From Mycolicibacterium peregrinum (lineage in GTDB: Bacteria; Actinomycetota; Actinomycetes; Mycobacteriales; Mycobacteriaceae), in the NCBI RefSeq assembly GCF_001665785.1, contig NZ_LZSO01000012.1:310001-374000 (forward strand): a stretch of DNA of 64,000 nt, given 5' to 3'. Numbering within the stretch: the stretch's first letter is position 1; every line of letters starts with the position of its first letter. Position numbers and translations under genes: made by a program. Under the pieces are notes generated by a model. It did no database searches, was not told the origin of the DNA, and saw only the letters and a list, made by a program, of their open reading frames with translations. This document shows positions 27,204 to 35,495 of this stretch, piece by piece.

Positions 27204-28235
27204 TCAGGCCGTTTTCGGCGCAAGCAATTCCAGAACGTCGTCGACCTCGGCGTCGGTGGTCGCCCACGAGCTGACGAACCGCACCGTGGGCCGCAGCGTG
27301 TCGGGGCGGTGCACGGCGTAGCCGGCCGAGACCGCGGTGTAGGCCGCGGGTTCGAGGTCGACGAACACCTCGTTGGCCTCGGTGGGGGAGGCCAGCCTCA
27401 GACCGAGCGTTTGGAAGCCCGCGCTGAGCCGGGTGGCCATCCGGTTGGCGTGGGCCGCGGTCTGCAGCCACAGTCCGTCGCGCAGCATCGCCTCGAACTG
27501 GGCCGCGACGAAGCGTTGTTTGCTGGCCAGGTGACCGATCTGCTTCTGCACGAACTGGATTCCGTCGAACAACTCGGGACGGCGCACCAGGATCGCATCG
27601 CCCATCAGCATGCCGTTCTTGGTGCCGCCCACGGTGACGATGTCGGCATCGGCGATGGCCTCACGCGGAGAGCTATCCAGGGCGGCAATCGCATTGGCGA
27701 TCCGCGAGCCGTCGATATGGACCAACAGATCGAGATCGTGGGCGTGATCGATGAAGTCCTTGATGGCCTGCGGGGTCCAGACGCGGCCGTTCTCGGTCGA
27801 CTGGGTGATGGTGACGATGCGTGGCTGTGAGTGATGCACCGGCCCGCGGCGGGCCACCGCGGTGTCGAGCGCGGCCGGATCGATCAGGCCGTCATCACTG
27901 ATGAGCTTCGTCAGCGGGGCGCCCGAGAGCCGGACCGGTGCGCCGGCTTCGTCGACGAGTGAATGCGCGATGTCGCTGCACAGGATCTCCTGCCACGGCC
28001 GCACCGCCGAGGCCAGCGCGATGATGTTGGCGGCGGTGCCGGTGAGCGCGAACAGCACCTCGGCGTCCGGGGAGTCGAACACGGCCTTGATCGCGTCGGC
28101 GGCGCGCGGCGTGGCGGGGTCGTTCCCGTAGGACGCCACGGCGTCGGCGTTGGCCGCGACGATCGCGTCCAACACCTGCGGGTGCACGGGCGCGGCGTTG
28201 TCGGAGGCGAATGCGTGAGAAAACACCTTCGCCAT
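27204..28235 (-). CDS. Low-specificity L-threonine aldolase
   Basis: A 343-residue PLP enzyme that splits L-threonine and related beta-hydroxy amino acids into glycine plus an aldehyde. The PLP-binding Lys206 is in GGTKNG; HIDGSRIANA (residues about 173-182) supplies the PLP-holding Asp. The N-terminal FASDNAAPVHPQVL is the usual start. I favour the ATG at 28233-28235, preceded by AGGTGGGG as ribosome site; a GTG 9 bases upstream is the alternative. It is 18 bases downstream of the small membrane protein gene and 29 bases upstream of the lipoprotein hydrolase, all on one strand. Confidence 0.88.
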   Translation of the reverse strand: MAKVFSHAFASDNAAPVHPQVLDAIVAANADAVASYGNDPATPRAADAIKAVFDSPDAEVLFALTGTAANIIALASAVRPWQEILCSDIAHSLVDEAGAPVRLSGAPLTKLISDDGLIDPAALDTAVARRGPVHHSQPRIVTITQSTENGRVWTPQAIKDFIDHAHDLDLLVHIDGSRIANAIAALDSSPREAIADADIVTVGGTKNGMLMGDAILVRRPELFDGIQFVQKQIGHLASKQRFVAAQFEAMLRDGLWLQTAAHANRMATRLSAGFQTLGLRLASPTEANEVFVDLEPAAYTAVSAGYAVHRPDTLRPTVRFVSSWATTDAEVDDVLELLAPKTA

Positions 28236-28253
28236 GATCCCCACCTGCGACGG

Positions 28254-28634
28254 CTACGTCGAGGCGGCCTTCTTCTTCAGGAACAGCGCGGGCAGCACCA
28301 CCGTGGCCACGGCCGTCACCAGCCAGACCACGACGGTGGCCGCGATCCAGGAGCCGATTCCGCTGATGCTGAGCCCGTGGGTGAGTACCGAGGCCAGGAT
28401 CAGTGCGACCAGGGTGGAGACCAGTCCGATGCCGCCCAGGAACGCCGACGCGTAGCGGTTTGCCATCTTGAGGAAGAACGGCGACAGGACGCCCTGCGCG
28501 ACGGCGAAGATCACCACCGCGGAGACGAAGCCCCATGCCGACACCGAGACGCCGGGTACCAGCCACGCGGCGACCAACAGACCGAGGGCTGACGAGCCCA
28601 GAAAGATCGCGATACGCAGCAGAAAGCGGACCAT
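28254..28634 (-). CDS. Small four-helix membrane protein (phage-holin-family-like)
   Basis: A 126-residue membrane protein with four hydrophobic helices: RFLLRIAIFLGSSALGLLVA, FVSAVVIFAVAQGVL, FLGGIGLVSTLVALILASVL and WIAATVVVWLVTAVATVVLP. It ends in a basic tail, LKKKAAST. The layout fits the PF04020 phage-holin-family membrane proteins, widespread in actinobacteria and not phage-derived. Function unknown. The ATG at 28632-28634 was preferred to an upstream start that would give an arginine-rich leader. Confidence 0.72.
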   Translation of the reverse strand: MVRFLLRIAIFLGSSALGLLVAAWLVPGVSVSAWGFVSAVVIFAVAQGVLSPFFLKMANRYASAFLGGIGLVSTLVALILASVLTHGLSISGIGSWIAATVVVWLVTAVATVVLPALFLKKKAAST

Positions 28635-28728
28635 GGGGTGAGCGTATCCGCGACGGGCGTGCCTGCGGCCCCTCATTGGCGTCTGCGTCTGCGCTGTGTG
28701 CGACCATATTGCGGCGCAGATGCGCCCG

Positions 28729-28802
28729 GGGGCGGTAGCTCAGTTGGTCAGAGCTGGGGACTCATAATCCCTAGGTCGCGGGTTCGAGCCCCGCCCGCCC
28801 CA
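28729..28802 (+). tRNA. tRNA with CAT anticodon (elongator Met, or Ile2)
   Basis: A complete cloverleaf: acceptor GGGGCGG pairs perfectly with CCGCCCC; the D stem is GCTC/GAGC; the anticodon stem GGGGA/TCCCT holds the loop CTCATAA; the T arm is GCGGG-TTCGAGC-CCCGC; the discriminator is A (74 nt in total, no encoded CCA). The anticodon is CAT. The G1-C72 pair excludes the initiator tRNA, whose first pair is unpaired. CAT anticodons also occur in the isoleucine tRNA that TilS converts to lysidine, so Met and Ile2 cannot be separated by anticodon alone. Confidence 0.95.
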
Positions 28803-28889
28803 CTTCAGCGGTGTATGACGTCGGGTGATGCTTTCCCACCGGACGTTAATCCTTCGACAACATGCGGAACCCCTGTATAGGTTGCAGCC

Positions 28890-29600
28890 GTGTCGAACGG
28901 CGATGCTGAGCTGGATTCGCTCGCCATTGAGATCGAAGTGATCTGGGGATCCAACAGCGTGGGCGCCGAACCGATGCCTCCCGTGATCGTCGCGCAAGCC
29001 GCCGCCAGCTGGCGTCTCCACGTTTCGCCGACTCTGCCGAAAGACGCCGAACGGCTGGTGTGGGCCGCAGCCGACGTGCCTGGCGGCACCGCACCGTCGC
29101 TACTTGACGGGCTGCGATCCGCGCTGGAACCGGTGACAGGTCCGCTTTGCCAGGAAGTCACCCTGAGCTATGGCTGCTCCCGACCGGCCGGCATCGTTCC
29201 ACCGGATGGAGTTCGACTGATTACCCCGGACGACGCTGATGTGCACCGATTGCGGATCGCGCCGGACTGGGGTGGCCAACACGAGTGGGAAAGGCTGCTG
29301 GACAACGGGTTTCCGTGGGCAGCGGCGACCAATGGCGATGAGGTGTTGGCTGTCTGCGAAACCGCGCGATGGTCAGTGCATGGCACTGAGGCAGGTGTGT
29401 GGACTCTGGCCGGTGCGCGTGGCCGTGGTCTGGCAGCTTCGGTGGTCGCTGCCTGGGCACGCCAATGCACGAAGCGGGTCCCACGCTTGTACTACAGCAC
29501 CTCTGCGGGCAACCTGTCCTCGCAACGCGTTGCCCAGCGCCTGGGTCTACCACTCATCGGTGAGCTTTGGTTTCTGGCTCCGGAGGGGAATGACCCCTGA
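28890..29600 (+). CDS. GNAT-type acetyltransferase-like protein
   Basis: A 236-residue protein whose C-terminal half (about residues 105-230) has the GNAT pattern: an acetyl-CoA loop AGARGRGLAASVVAAWA (the R/Q-x-x-G-x-G/A block) and then YYSTSAGNLSSQRVAQRLGL, the classic motif B with Asn preceding the final strand. The N-terminal half is not recognised and may be a substrate domain. The start is a GTG at 28890. The tRNA gene ends 88 bases upstream. The acceptor molecule is unknown. Confidence 0.75.
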   Translation: MSNGDAELDSLAIEIEVIWGSNSVGAEPMPPVIVAQAAASWRLHVSPTLPKDAERLVWAAADVPGGTAPSLLDGLRSALEPVTGPLCQEVTLSYGCSRPAGIVPPDGVRLITPDDADVHRLRIAPDWGGQHEWERLLDNGFPWAAATNGDEVLAVCETARWSVHGTEAGVWTLAGARGRGLAASVVAAWARQCTKRVPRLYYSTSAGNLSSQRVAQRLGLPLIGELWFLAPEGNDP

Positions 29601-29792
29601 AACAGGCCGCTCGCCCGCGACCACATTCGGTGCCGCGGTAGATGGTGATTCGGTTACGGTTTCGAAAAGTCTTCACACGTTAACGAGCGATGTTCAGTAT
29701 TGAATACGACCTTGCTGTTTCTCTGGATGTGTCCACCATGGCCAAAGTCGCCGCGGACCAGATGTGTGAGCGCAGAAATGGGGGAATGACGA

Positions 29793-30500
29793 ATGCGCTT
29801 AGCGACAACCGTGATCACCATCGCTGCTACTTGTGCGCTTGCCGCGGGCTGCGGCGAGTCACCCCAACCGACTGCCGCCAGTACCCCTGCCAGGCCGATG
29901 ATCACGTCATTTGCCCCGGCACCGGTGTTGAACAAGGCGCTACCGAAACTGTTGCTCACCCCTGAGCAGATCGGTGCGGCGACGGGGGCGCCGGATATGA
30001 CCGTGACCAGTACCCAGACCGAACTGTCGGACGACAGCGCAACGATGGAGCCACGGGAGTGCCTGGCCGTCGACGGTGCCGCGCAGGCAGCGGTGTACGC
30101 CGACAGCGGTTTCACCGATGTGCGTGATGTGACGCTCCGTAACGGTGACAACTTCACCCATTACGCCCATCAGGCGGTGGTGCTGTTCCCCGACGCCGAG
30201 AAGGCCAAGGCCTTCTACGACGCGTCGGCGCAACAGTGGACGCAATGCCACCAGTACAGGCACACCCAGTCGGGCACCCAGTGGGAGGTGGGACCCATCT
30301 CGAACAAAGCGGGAATGCTGAGCGTGATCACCACCCAACTGCAGGCCAAGGCAGGCGGTTGGGCGTGCGGGCGGGCGTTGACCGCTGACATCAACGTCGT
30401 CGTCGACGTCAACACCTGCAGCGCCAACCCGGCGGACTCGGCCACCAACATCGCGGGTCAGATCGCCTCGAAGGTGGATCCGCCCTCCCCGCGCGGGTAG
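29793..30500 (+). CDS. PknH-type sensor-domain lipoprotein
   Basis: A 235-residue secreted lipoprotein: lipobox CALAAGC with Cys20, then a short Ser/Pro linker and a PknH_C-like sensor domain (PF14032) from about residue 48. After the lipid cysteine, four further cysteines (in RECLAVDG, TQCHQY, WACGRAL and NTCSAN) fit the two disulfides of that domain. The blocks LLTPEQIGAATGAPDM and AVVLFPDAEKAKAFYDASAQQW are typical. Mycobacteria have many such stand-alone lipoproteins; ligand and partner are unknown. The acyl-CoA dehydrogenase gene starts six bases after its stop. Confidence 0.85.
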   Translation: MRLATTVITIAATCALAAGCGESPQPTAASTPARPMITSFAPAPVLNKALPKLLLTPEQIGAATGAPDMTVTSTQTELSDDSATMEPRECLAVDGAAQAAVYADSGFTDVRDVTLRNGDNFTHYAHQAVVLFPDAEKAKAFYDASAQQWTQCHQYRHTQSGTQWEVGPISNKAGMLSVITTQLQAKAGGWACGRALTADINVVVDVNTCSANPADSATNIAGQIASKVDPPSPRG

Positions 30501-30506
30501 ATCGGC

Positions 30507-31787
30507 ATGGCATGGGATTTCAGCACCGAACCGGATTTCCAAAAGAAGCTCGACTGGGTCAAGCAGTTCTGTGAGGACAAGGTCGAGCCGCTCGACCACG
30601 TCTTCCCGTACGCGGTGCGGTCACCCGATCCGGTGGTGAAAGCGTATGTCCGAGAGCTGCAACAGGAGGTCAAGGATCAGGGCCTGTGGGCCATCTTCCT
30701 GGACTCTGAGCTCGGCGGCCCCGGTTTCGGACAGCTCAAGCTCGGCTTGCTCAACGAGATCATCGGGCGATATGCCGGGGCGCCGCACATGTTCGGAGCA
30801 TCCGCTCCTGACACCGGGAACATGGAGATGCTCGCCGCCTACGGCACCGAAGAACAGAAGGAACGCTGGCTGATTCCGCTGCTCAACCAGGACCTGTTCT
30901 CGGCGTATTCGATGACCGAACCGCAGGGCGGTAGCGATCCCAGCCTGTTCAAGACGCACGCCGTGCGTGACGGCAACGAGTGGGTGATCAACGGCGAGAA
31001 ATGGTTCACCTCGGCCGGCCGGGTCGCCGACATTCTGTTCGTGATGTGTACCAACGGCATGTTCGTGGTGCCGCGCACGACACCGGGTGTCGAGATCATG
31101 CCCGAGCCGCGGAATCACAACCACATCGTCTACCGCGATGTCCGGGTGCCGCTGGACCACCTGCTGGGCCCGGAGGATGGGGCAAAGGTGTTGGCGCAGA
31201 GACGTCTTGGGGGTGGACGGATTCACCACGCGATGCGCACCATCGCCCAGTGCAACTTGGCGTTCGACATGATGTGCGAGCGAGCACTCAGCCGACAATC
31301 GCACGGCAAGGTGATATCCGAACACCAGATGGTGCAGGAGAAGATCGCCGAGTCCTACGCCATGATCAAGATGCTGCGACTGTTCGTCCTCGAAACAGCG
31401 TGGAAGATCGACAACACCTCCACGCAGGAAGCGCGCACCGAGATCGCCGCCGTCAAGTTCACGATGGCGAAGGTGCTGCGGGAGGTGTCGTTCAACGCCC
31501 TGCACATTCTCGGTTCGCTTGGCACCACTGATCTCACGCCCCTTCAGGCGATGTATGCCGGAGCTCCGACCATGGGCATCGCGGACGGCGTCGACGAGGT
31601 ACACAAGGCCACGGTGGCGCGCCGCGTGCTCAGGGATTACCACCCGCACGAGGGAAATTTCCCGACAGAGTTCATCCCGTACAAGCGAGAAGAGGCCCGC
31701 AGGAAGCTGCAGCCCGTGCTGGCCGCGAGACCAGATCTGGCTGCGTCCGCCGAGGCCTACCAGAAGTATTTCGAACGCCACCGCTAA
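30507..31787 (+). CDS. Acyl-CoA dehydrogenase (FadE type)
   Basis: A 426-residue acyl-CoA dehydrogenase. The FAD/substrate blocks are AYSMTEPQGGSDPSLF and WVINGEKWFTSAGRVADILF. The C-terminal catalytic region contains MGIADGVDEVHKATVARRVL, close to the ACAD10/11-like subgroup, which handles long or branched acyl-CoAs. No signal peptide; cytoplasmic flavoprotein. It begins six bases after the sensor lipoprotein and is followed by a strong hairpin at 31787-31822. Confidence 0.9.
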   Translation: MAWDFSTEPDFQKKLDWVKQFCEDKVEPLDHVFPYAVRSPDPVVKAYVRELQQEVKDQGLWAIFLDSELGGPGFGQLKLGLLNEIIGRYAGAPHMFGASAPDTGNMEMLAAYGTEEQKERWLIPLLNQDLFSAYSMTEPQGGSDPSLFKTHAVRDGNEWVINGEKWFTSAGRVADILFVMCTNGMFVVPRTTPGVEIMPEPRNHNHIVYRDVRVPLDHLLGPEDGAKVLAQRRLGGGRIHHAMRTIAQCNLAFDMMCERALSRQSHGKVISEHQMVQEKIAESYAMIKMLRLFVLETAWKIDNTSTQEARTEIAAVKFTMAKVLREVSFNALHILGSLGTTDLTPLQAMYAGAPTMGIADGVDEVHKATVARRVLRDYHPHEGNFPTEFIPYKREEARRKLQPVLAARPDLAASAEAYQKYFERHR

Positions 31788-31822
31788 GCCTTCCCGTCCG
31801 AATTACGGTGGACGGGAAGGCT
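31787..31822. terminator. Strong hairpin between convergent genes
   Basis: A perfect 13-bp stem (AGCCTTCCCGTCC and its complement) with a 10-base loop begins at the acyl-CoA dehydrogenase stop codon and lies before the convergent DUF6131 gene. It has no T-tract, and its placement fits a bidirectional terminator. Confidence 0.8.
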
Positions 31823-31846
31823 ATAGCGGTGGCGCAGTCGTGAGCG

Positions 31847-32002
31847 CTAGAACCAGACTTTTCGCCCTCCGACCGGGCGGCCGACGGCGCCGAGAATCCA
31901 GAGGATGATCCCGATCACCAAGAGGATTCCGCCGATCGTGTAGAGGATCGAGATGCCGGCGAAGTAGCCGATCAACAGGAGAATGATGCCGAGCACAATC
32001 AT
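31847..32002 (-). CDS. Small DUF6131-type membrane protein
   Basis: A 51-residue protein, MIVLGIILLLIGYFAGISIL then a Gly-Ile turn and a second helix IGGILLVIGIILWILGAVG, ending in GRPVGGRKVWF. This two-helix hairpin is a common short actinobacterial membrane protein (DUF6131-like). The ATG at 32000-32002 is preceded by AGAAGGA about 12 bases upstream. A longer frame extends upstream to 32107, but its extra residues are basic and look non-coding. Role unknown. Confidence 0.7.
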   Translation of the reverse strand: MIVLGIILLLIGYFAGISILYTIGGILLVIGIILWILGAVGRPVGGRKVWF

Positions 32003-32103
32003 GGTCAGTCCGATCCTTCTAGGTAGCAACCGAAGTGTTGTCGGCGAGAGGAATTGCCAGATCCGTCGATATTCAAACCTGCGGTCGCTCAGCGGCCCCG
32101 TCG

Positions 32104-34581
32104 TCACGCAGGGGGCGGTGCCGGAGGCGGTGGCGGCGCGGGTGGCGGCAGCGTGATCGGCGGCAACCCGGGAATCTCGATGACGTTGGGTGGCGGGGGC
32201 GGACCCAGCTGATTGAGCAGGTCCCCGGGAGGCGGAGGAGGCGCCTCCGGTGGGGGAATGTAGACCGGTGGTGGTGGCACATATCCCGTGCTGGTGTTGA
32301 TCGTGATGATGGAGCCGGGAATGGTTCTACCGCTCGGGGTGGTGCCGACCACTGAACCCTTCGTGGCATTGCTGTTGACGGCAGTGGGTTTGTCAGCGAC
32401 TCGGAAACCGGAGTCCAGTAGGCGTTTCCGGGCGTCGTCGACCTTCAGACCCGTCACGCTCGGCACTTCGCCGCCGGGGCCACCGTCGACGTAACGCGGA
32501 TCGGTGGGAGGCAGGCCGATCGGGCCGAAGTCGTCGGCGATGGGACTCATTGCGGCATACCAGGTCAACGCCGGCTCGGTACCGCCGAACAGGGTGCCGT
32601 CGCCGCATTTGCGCAACGGGTACGAGCACAGCCCCGATGGTGACGAGGAGTCGTCGAAGACGTAGTTCGCGGCGGCGTACCGGTTGGTGAAGCCGAGAAA
32701 ACCCGATGACCGGTGGGCCTCGGTGGTGCCGGTCTTCCCCGACATCGGCAGTTTCCAGCCGACCGAACTTGCGGCGCCTGCGGCGGTTCCGCTGGCGTGG
32801 TCCTTGCTCAGTGCGTTGGCCAACGTATTGGCGAGGCCTTCGGGCACCGCCTGGTCACAGGGGACCGTCTCCACGCCCACCTCATGGCCGTTCCGATCGA
32901 AGATCTTGTCGATCGGACTCGGCGGGCACCAGGTGCCGCCCGAGGCCAGGGTCGCTCCGACATTGGCCAACTCGAGCGCGTTGAGCTCGAGTGGGCCGAG
33001 CGTGAAGGATCCGATGTTCTGCCGCTTGACGTAGTCGGCGATGCTCTCGTCGGGGTTGGTCCCGTCGGGGTTGTAATCACGGGCGCTACCGGGTTCGGCG
33101 TAGGATCTCAGCCCCAGTCGGACCGCCATGTCCACGGCGCGCGGCACCCCGATCTGTGAGATGAGTTTGGCGAAGGCGGTATTGGGTGATTGCGCCAGGG
33201 CATCGGTGACATTCAGTGGGCTACGGAAGCCGTGTGCGTTGCGCACACACCAGGCTTCTTTCGGGCATCCGGGAGTATCGCTGCTGCCCAGCCCTTTGCC
33301 CACAAAGGTTCCGGGGACATCGAGTTGAGCATTGATGCCCATGCCCATGTCGAGTGCGGCTGCGGTGGTGAAGATCTTGAAGATCGACCCGGCGCCGTCA
33401 CCGACCAACGAAAAGGGTTGTGGCTGCACGGTCTGGTTGGCATCGAGATCGAGTCCGTAGGTGCGGCTGTCGCCCATCGCGATCAATCGATGGGTGTCCT
33501 TGCCGGGAGTGATCACGCTCATCACGCTCGCGACCCCTGCGGCGTTGGGGTTCGCGTACTTCTCGATGGCCGACTGGACGCTGTCCTGCACCTTGGGGTC
33601 CAGCGTGGTGCGGATCAGGTAACCGTTGCGCGCCACGTCCTCCATCGTGAGCCCGGAGCGCGCCAGGTAGTTCAACACGTACTCGCAGAAGAAGGCCCGA
33701 TTCCCGGCGGCGATGCAGCCCTGCGGAAGCGGCTCTGCGTGGGGGAGTACCCCGAGCGGTGCCGCCTTGGCGGCGCGCAGTTCCTCGGCGCGATCCGGCA
33801 GGTAGTCGATCAAGGTGTCGAGCACGAGGTTGCGTCGGGCCAGCGCACCGTCGGGATTGGTATAGGGGTCCAGTGCGCTGGTGGACCGCACCACGCCGGC
33901 CAACAGGGCGGCCTGCGGCCAGGTGAGGTCGGCGGCATCGACGCCGAAGTAGGTTCGCGCTGCATCCTGAACTCCGAAGGCGCCGTTGCCGAACGACACG
34001 AGGTTCAGGTACCGGGCCAGGATCTCGCTTTTGGGAAGGGTCTTGTCCATCGCCAGCGCGATGCGGATCTCGCGCAGCTTGCGTGCGGGGCTGACCTCGA
34101 CCGCGGCCAGGCGTTCGGCGTTGGTCTTGGCCTTGACCAGAAGGTTGTAGTTCTTGACGTACTGCTGCTCGATGGTGGACCCGCCGCGGATCTCGTCGAT
34201 GCCGCGCAGATAACCGAAGAGTCCGTTCAGCGTGCCCTGGACGTCCACACCGTTGTGTTCGACGAAGCGCTTGTCCTCGACCGAGACGATCGCCAGCTTC
34301 ATGGTGTCGGCGATCCGCTCGGGGGGAACCACCCATCGACGCTGCTCGTACAGCCACGCGATCGGTTTGCCCGTGGTGTCGACCATGGTGGTGACGAGCG
34401 GCGCGTCCCCCTTGAGCACCTCGGCGGAATCCTGTGCCACCGTGTCGGACAGCCGTGCCGTCATCATGCCGATGCCGCCGACGACGGGAAACATCAAGAC
34501 CGCCGCAAGCAATCCGGCCAGCACACAGTGCATGGCCAACTTGGCAACCGTAGACCGCGACCGCGGTGGCGGGCCGGACAT
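32104..34581 (-). CDS. Class A penicillin-binding protein with PASTA domain (PonA2/PonA3 type)
   Basis: An 825-residue bifunctional cell-wall synthase. A membrane anchor near the N-terminus is followed by the GT51 glycosyltransferase domain with EDKRFVEHNGVD (Glu102), GGSTIEQQYVKN and RKLREIRIALAMD. The transpeptidase has Ser399 and Lys402 in SIFK, then an SPN motif and SGKTGTTEAH. A PASTA domain (VPSVTGLKVDDARKRLLDSG) and a long proline-rich tail end the protein. It closely resembles M. tuberculosis PonA2, but the neighbours differ from the ponA2 locus as I remember it, so it may be the extra PonA3 found in some fast growers. The ATG at 34579-34581 is my start; others are possible. Confidence 0.87.
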   Translation of the reverse strand: MSGPPPRSRSTVAKLAMHCVLAGLLAAVLMFPVVGGIGMMTARLSDTVAQDSAEVLKGDAPLVTTMVDTTGKPIAWLYEQRRWVVPPERIADTMKLAIVSVEDKRFVEHNGVDVQGTLNGLFGYLRGIDEIRGGSTIEQQYVKNYNLLVKAKTNAERLAAVEVSPARKLREIRIALAMDKTLPKSEILARYLNLVSFGNGAFGVQDAARTYFGVDAADLTWPQAALLAGVVRSTSALDPYTNPDGALARRNLVLDTLIDYLPDRAEELRAAKAAPLGVLPHAEPLPQGCIAAGNRAFFCEYVLNYLARSGLTMEDVARNGYLIRTTLDPKVQDSVQSAIEKYANPNAAGVASVMSVITPGKDTHRLIAMGDSRTYGLDLDANQTVQPQPFSLVGDGAGSIFKIFTTAAALDMGMGINAQLDVPGTFVGKGLGSSDTPGCPKEAWCVRNAHGFRSPLNVTDALAQSPNTAFAKLISQIGVPRAVDMAVRLGLRSYAEPGSARDYNPDGTNPDESIADYVKRQNIGSFTLGPLELNALELANVGATLASGGTWCPPSPIDKIFDRNGHEVGVETVPCDQAVPEGLANTLANALSKDHASGTAAGAASSVGWKLPMSGKTGTTEAHRSSGFLGFTNRYAAANYVFDDSSSPSGLCSYPLRKCGDGTLFGGTEPALTWYAAMSPIADDFGPIGLPPTDPRYVDGGPGGEVPSVTGLKVDDARKRLLDSGFRVADKPTAVNSNATKGSVVGTTPSGRTIPGSIITINTSTGYVPPPPVYIPPPEAPPPPPGDLLNQLGPPPPPNVIEIPGLPPITLPPPAPPPPPAPPPA

Positions 34582-34755
34582 GCCCTCAAGCGTAAGGCGC
34601 TCAGCGGCCGGCGATGGATAGATCGCACGCAACACGTTGGCTACGTTGTGATTTCAGAACCTCGGATTATCGGATCTGATGAGATTCCCGCGGCCGACCG
34701 CCGCTGGCCGCTGTTCATCGGCGCCCCGATGCGCAACTGGCCCCACGGAGCGTCG

Positions 34756-35244
34756 CTAACGATCGCCGCGACTGCAGTTCGGATTCGCAGGCTTAGCAGG
34801 CCAACTGCACACGTCGATGTAGGTGGTATTGGCGTATCCGCCGCCGTCGAACACCCCGTAGGCGTCGCCGTGGGTGCCGGTGTAGGTGGCACCGCCGCCT
34901 CCGCCGCCGCCCGAAGTGATGATCGTGGTGACCGTCCACCCCTTGCTCTGCAGCGCGTCCTTGTAGGCGGTCATCACGTCATTCGGCGACCCGTTGACCT
35001 GGTAGTGCACGTGGATTCCGCCGTCGGCGATGTCGTCGGGCCCTCTGCTCTGCTGCACGTCCGCCGGTGTCGGCACCAGTGCCGCCACCGCTGCGCTGCC
35101 CCCGCCCGCGGTGGTGGTGGCACTGGTGCCGACCGGCGCCGTCGTCGTGGTGGCCTCGGCCTTCTCGGTGACCGGACTGCACGCCGTGGCGGCCAGACCG
35201 ATCGCCAACGCCCCGATGAGGCAGGTCGCGGTGTGCTTCGTCAT
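34756..35244 (-). CDS. Putative secreted lipoprotein, Gly-rich
   Basis: A 162-residue exported protein. The signal GALAIGLAATACSP has a cysteine at residue 22 in a weak lipobox (ATAC). A Thr/Ala-rich linker follows, then a domain with VHYQVNGSPNDVMTAYKDALQSKGWTV, and a run of glycines before ATYTGTHGDAYGVFDGGG. Two further cysteines in VCSWPAKPANPNC may form a disulfide. I do not recognise the family with certainty. It is divergent from the alkaline phosphatase gene. Confidence 0.68.
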   Translation of the reverse strand: MTKHTATCLIGALAIGLAATACSPVTEKAEATTTTAPVGTSATTTAGGGSAAVAALVPTPADVQQSRGPDDIADGGIHVHYQVNGSPNDVMTAYKDALQSKGWTVTTIITSGGGGGGGATYTGTHGDAYGVFDGGGYANTTYIDVCSWPAKPANPNCSRGDR

Positions 35245-35495
35245 GGCATCCCCGTTCGTCTCGCCGCACGCTACCAACGCAGGCAAAGACGTTTGGGTGA
35301 TATTGACGCGAGAAACCACAGGTCGTTCCGATTGCAACGACGCGTCGCACCCGTTGCCGCAACCGTCGGCACCGATAGATTGGCTATCTGTTTGATTGTC
35401 GTTACCGGGTTGTCGACTGTCGGGAAAGTATCGGTTCACGTGCGGCTTCAACCATGTGTGGGCTTGATGGAGATGACGACGATACGGAGACGTGG

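Noticed and set aside
28254..28634. Prophage remnant (holin-like protein)
   Set aside because: The protein family is a normal chromosomal actinobacterial membrane protein, and no other phage gene or attachment site is near, apart from a tRNA on the other side that shows no 3' duplication.
35434..35453. GTTCACG and CTTCAACC as a phosphate-type (RegX3/PhoP) direct repeat before phoA
   Set aside because: The spacing is 12 and the second half matches poorly; tempting only because the gene is an alkaline phosphatase.
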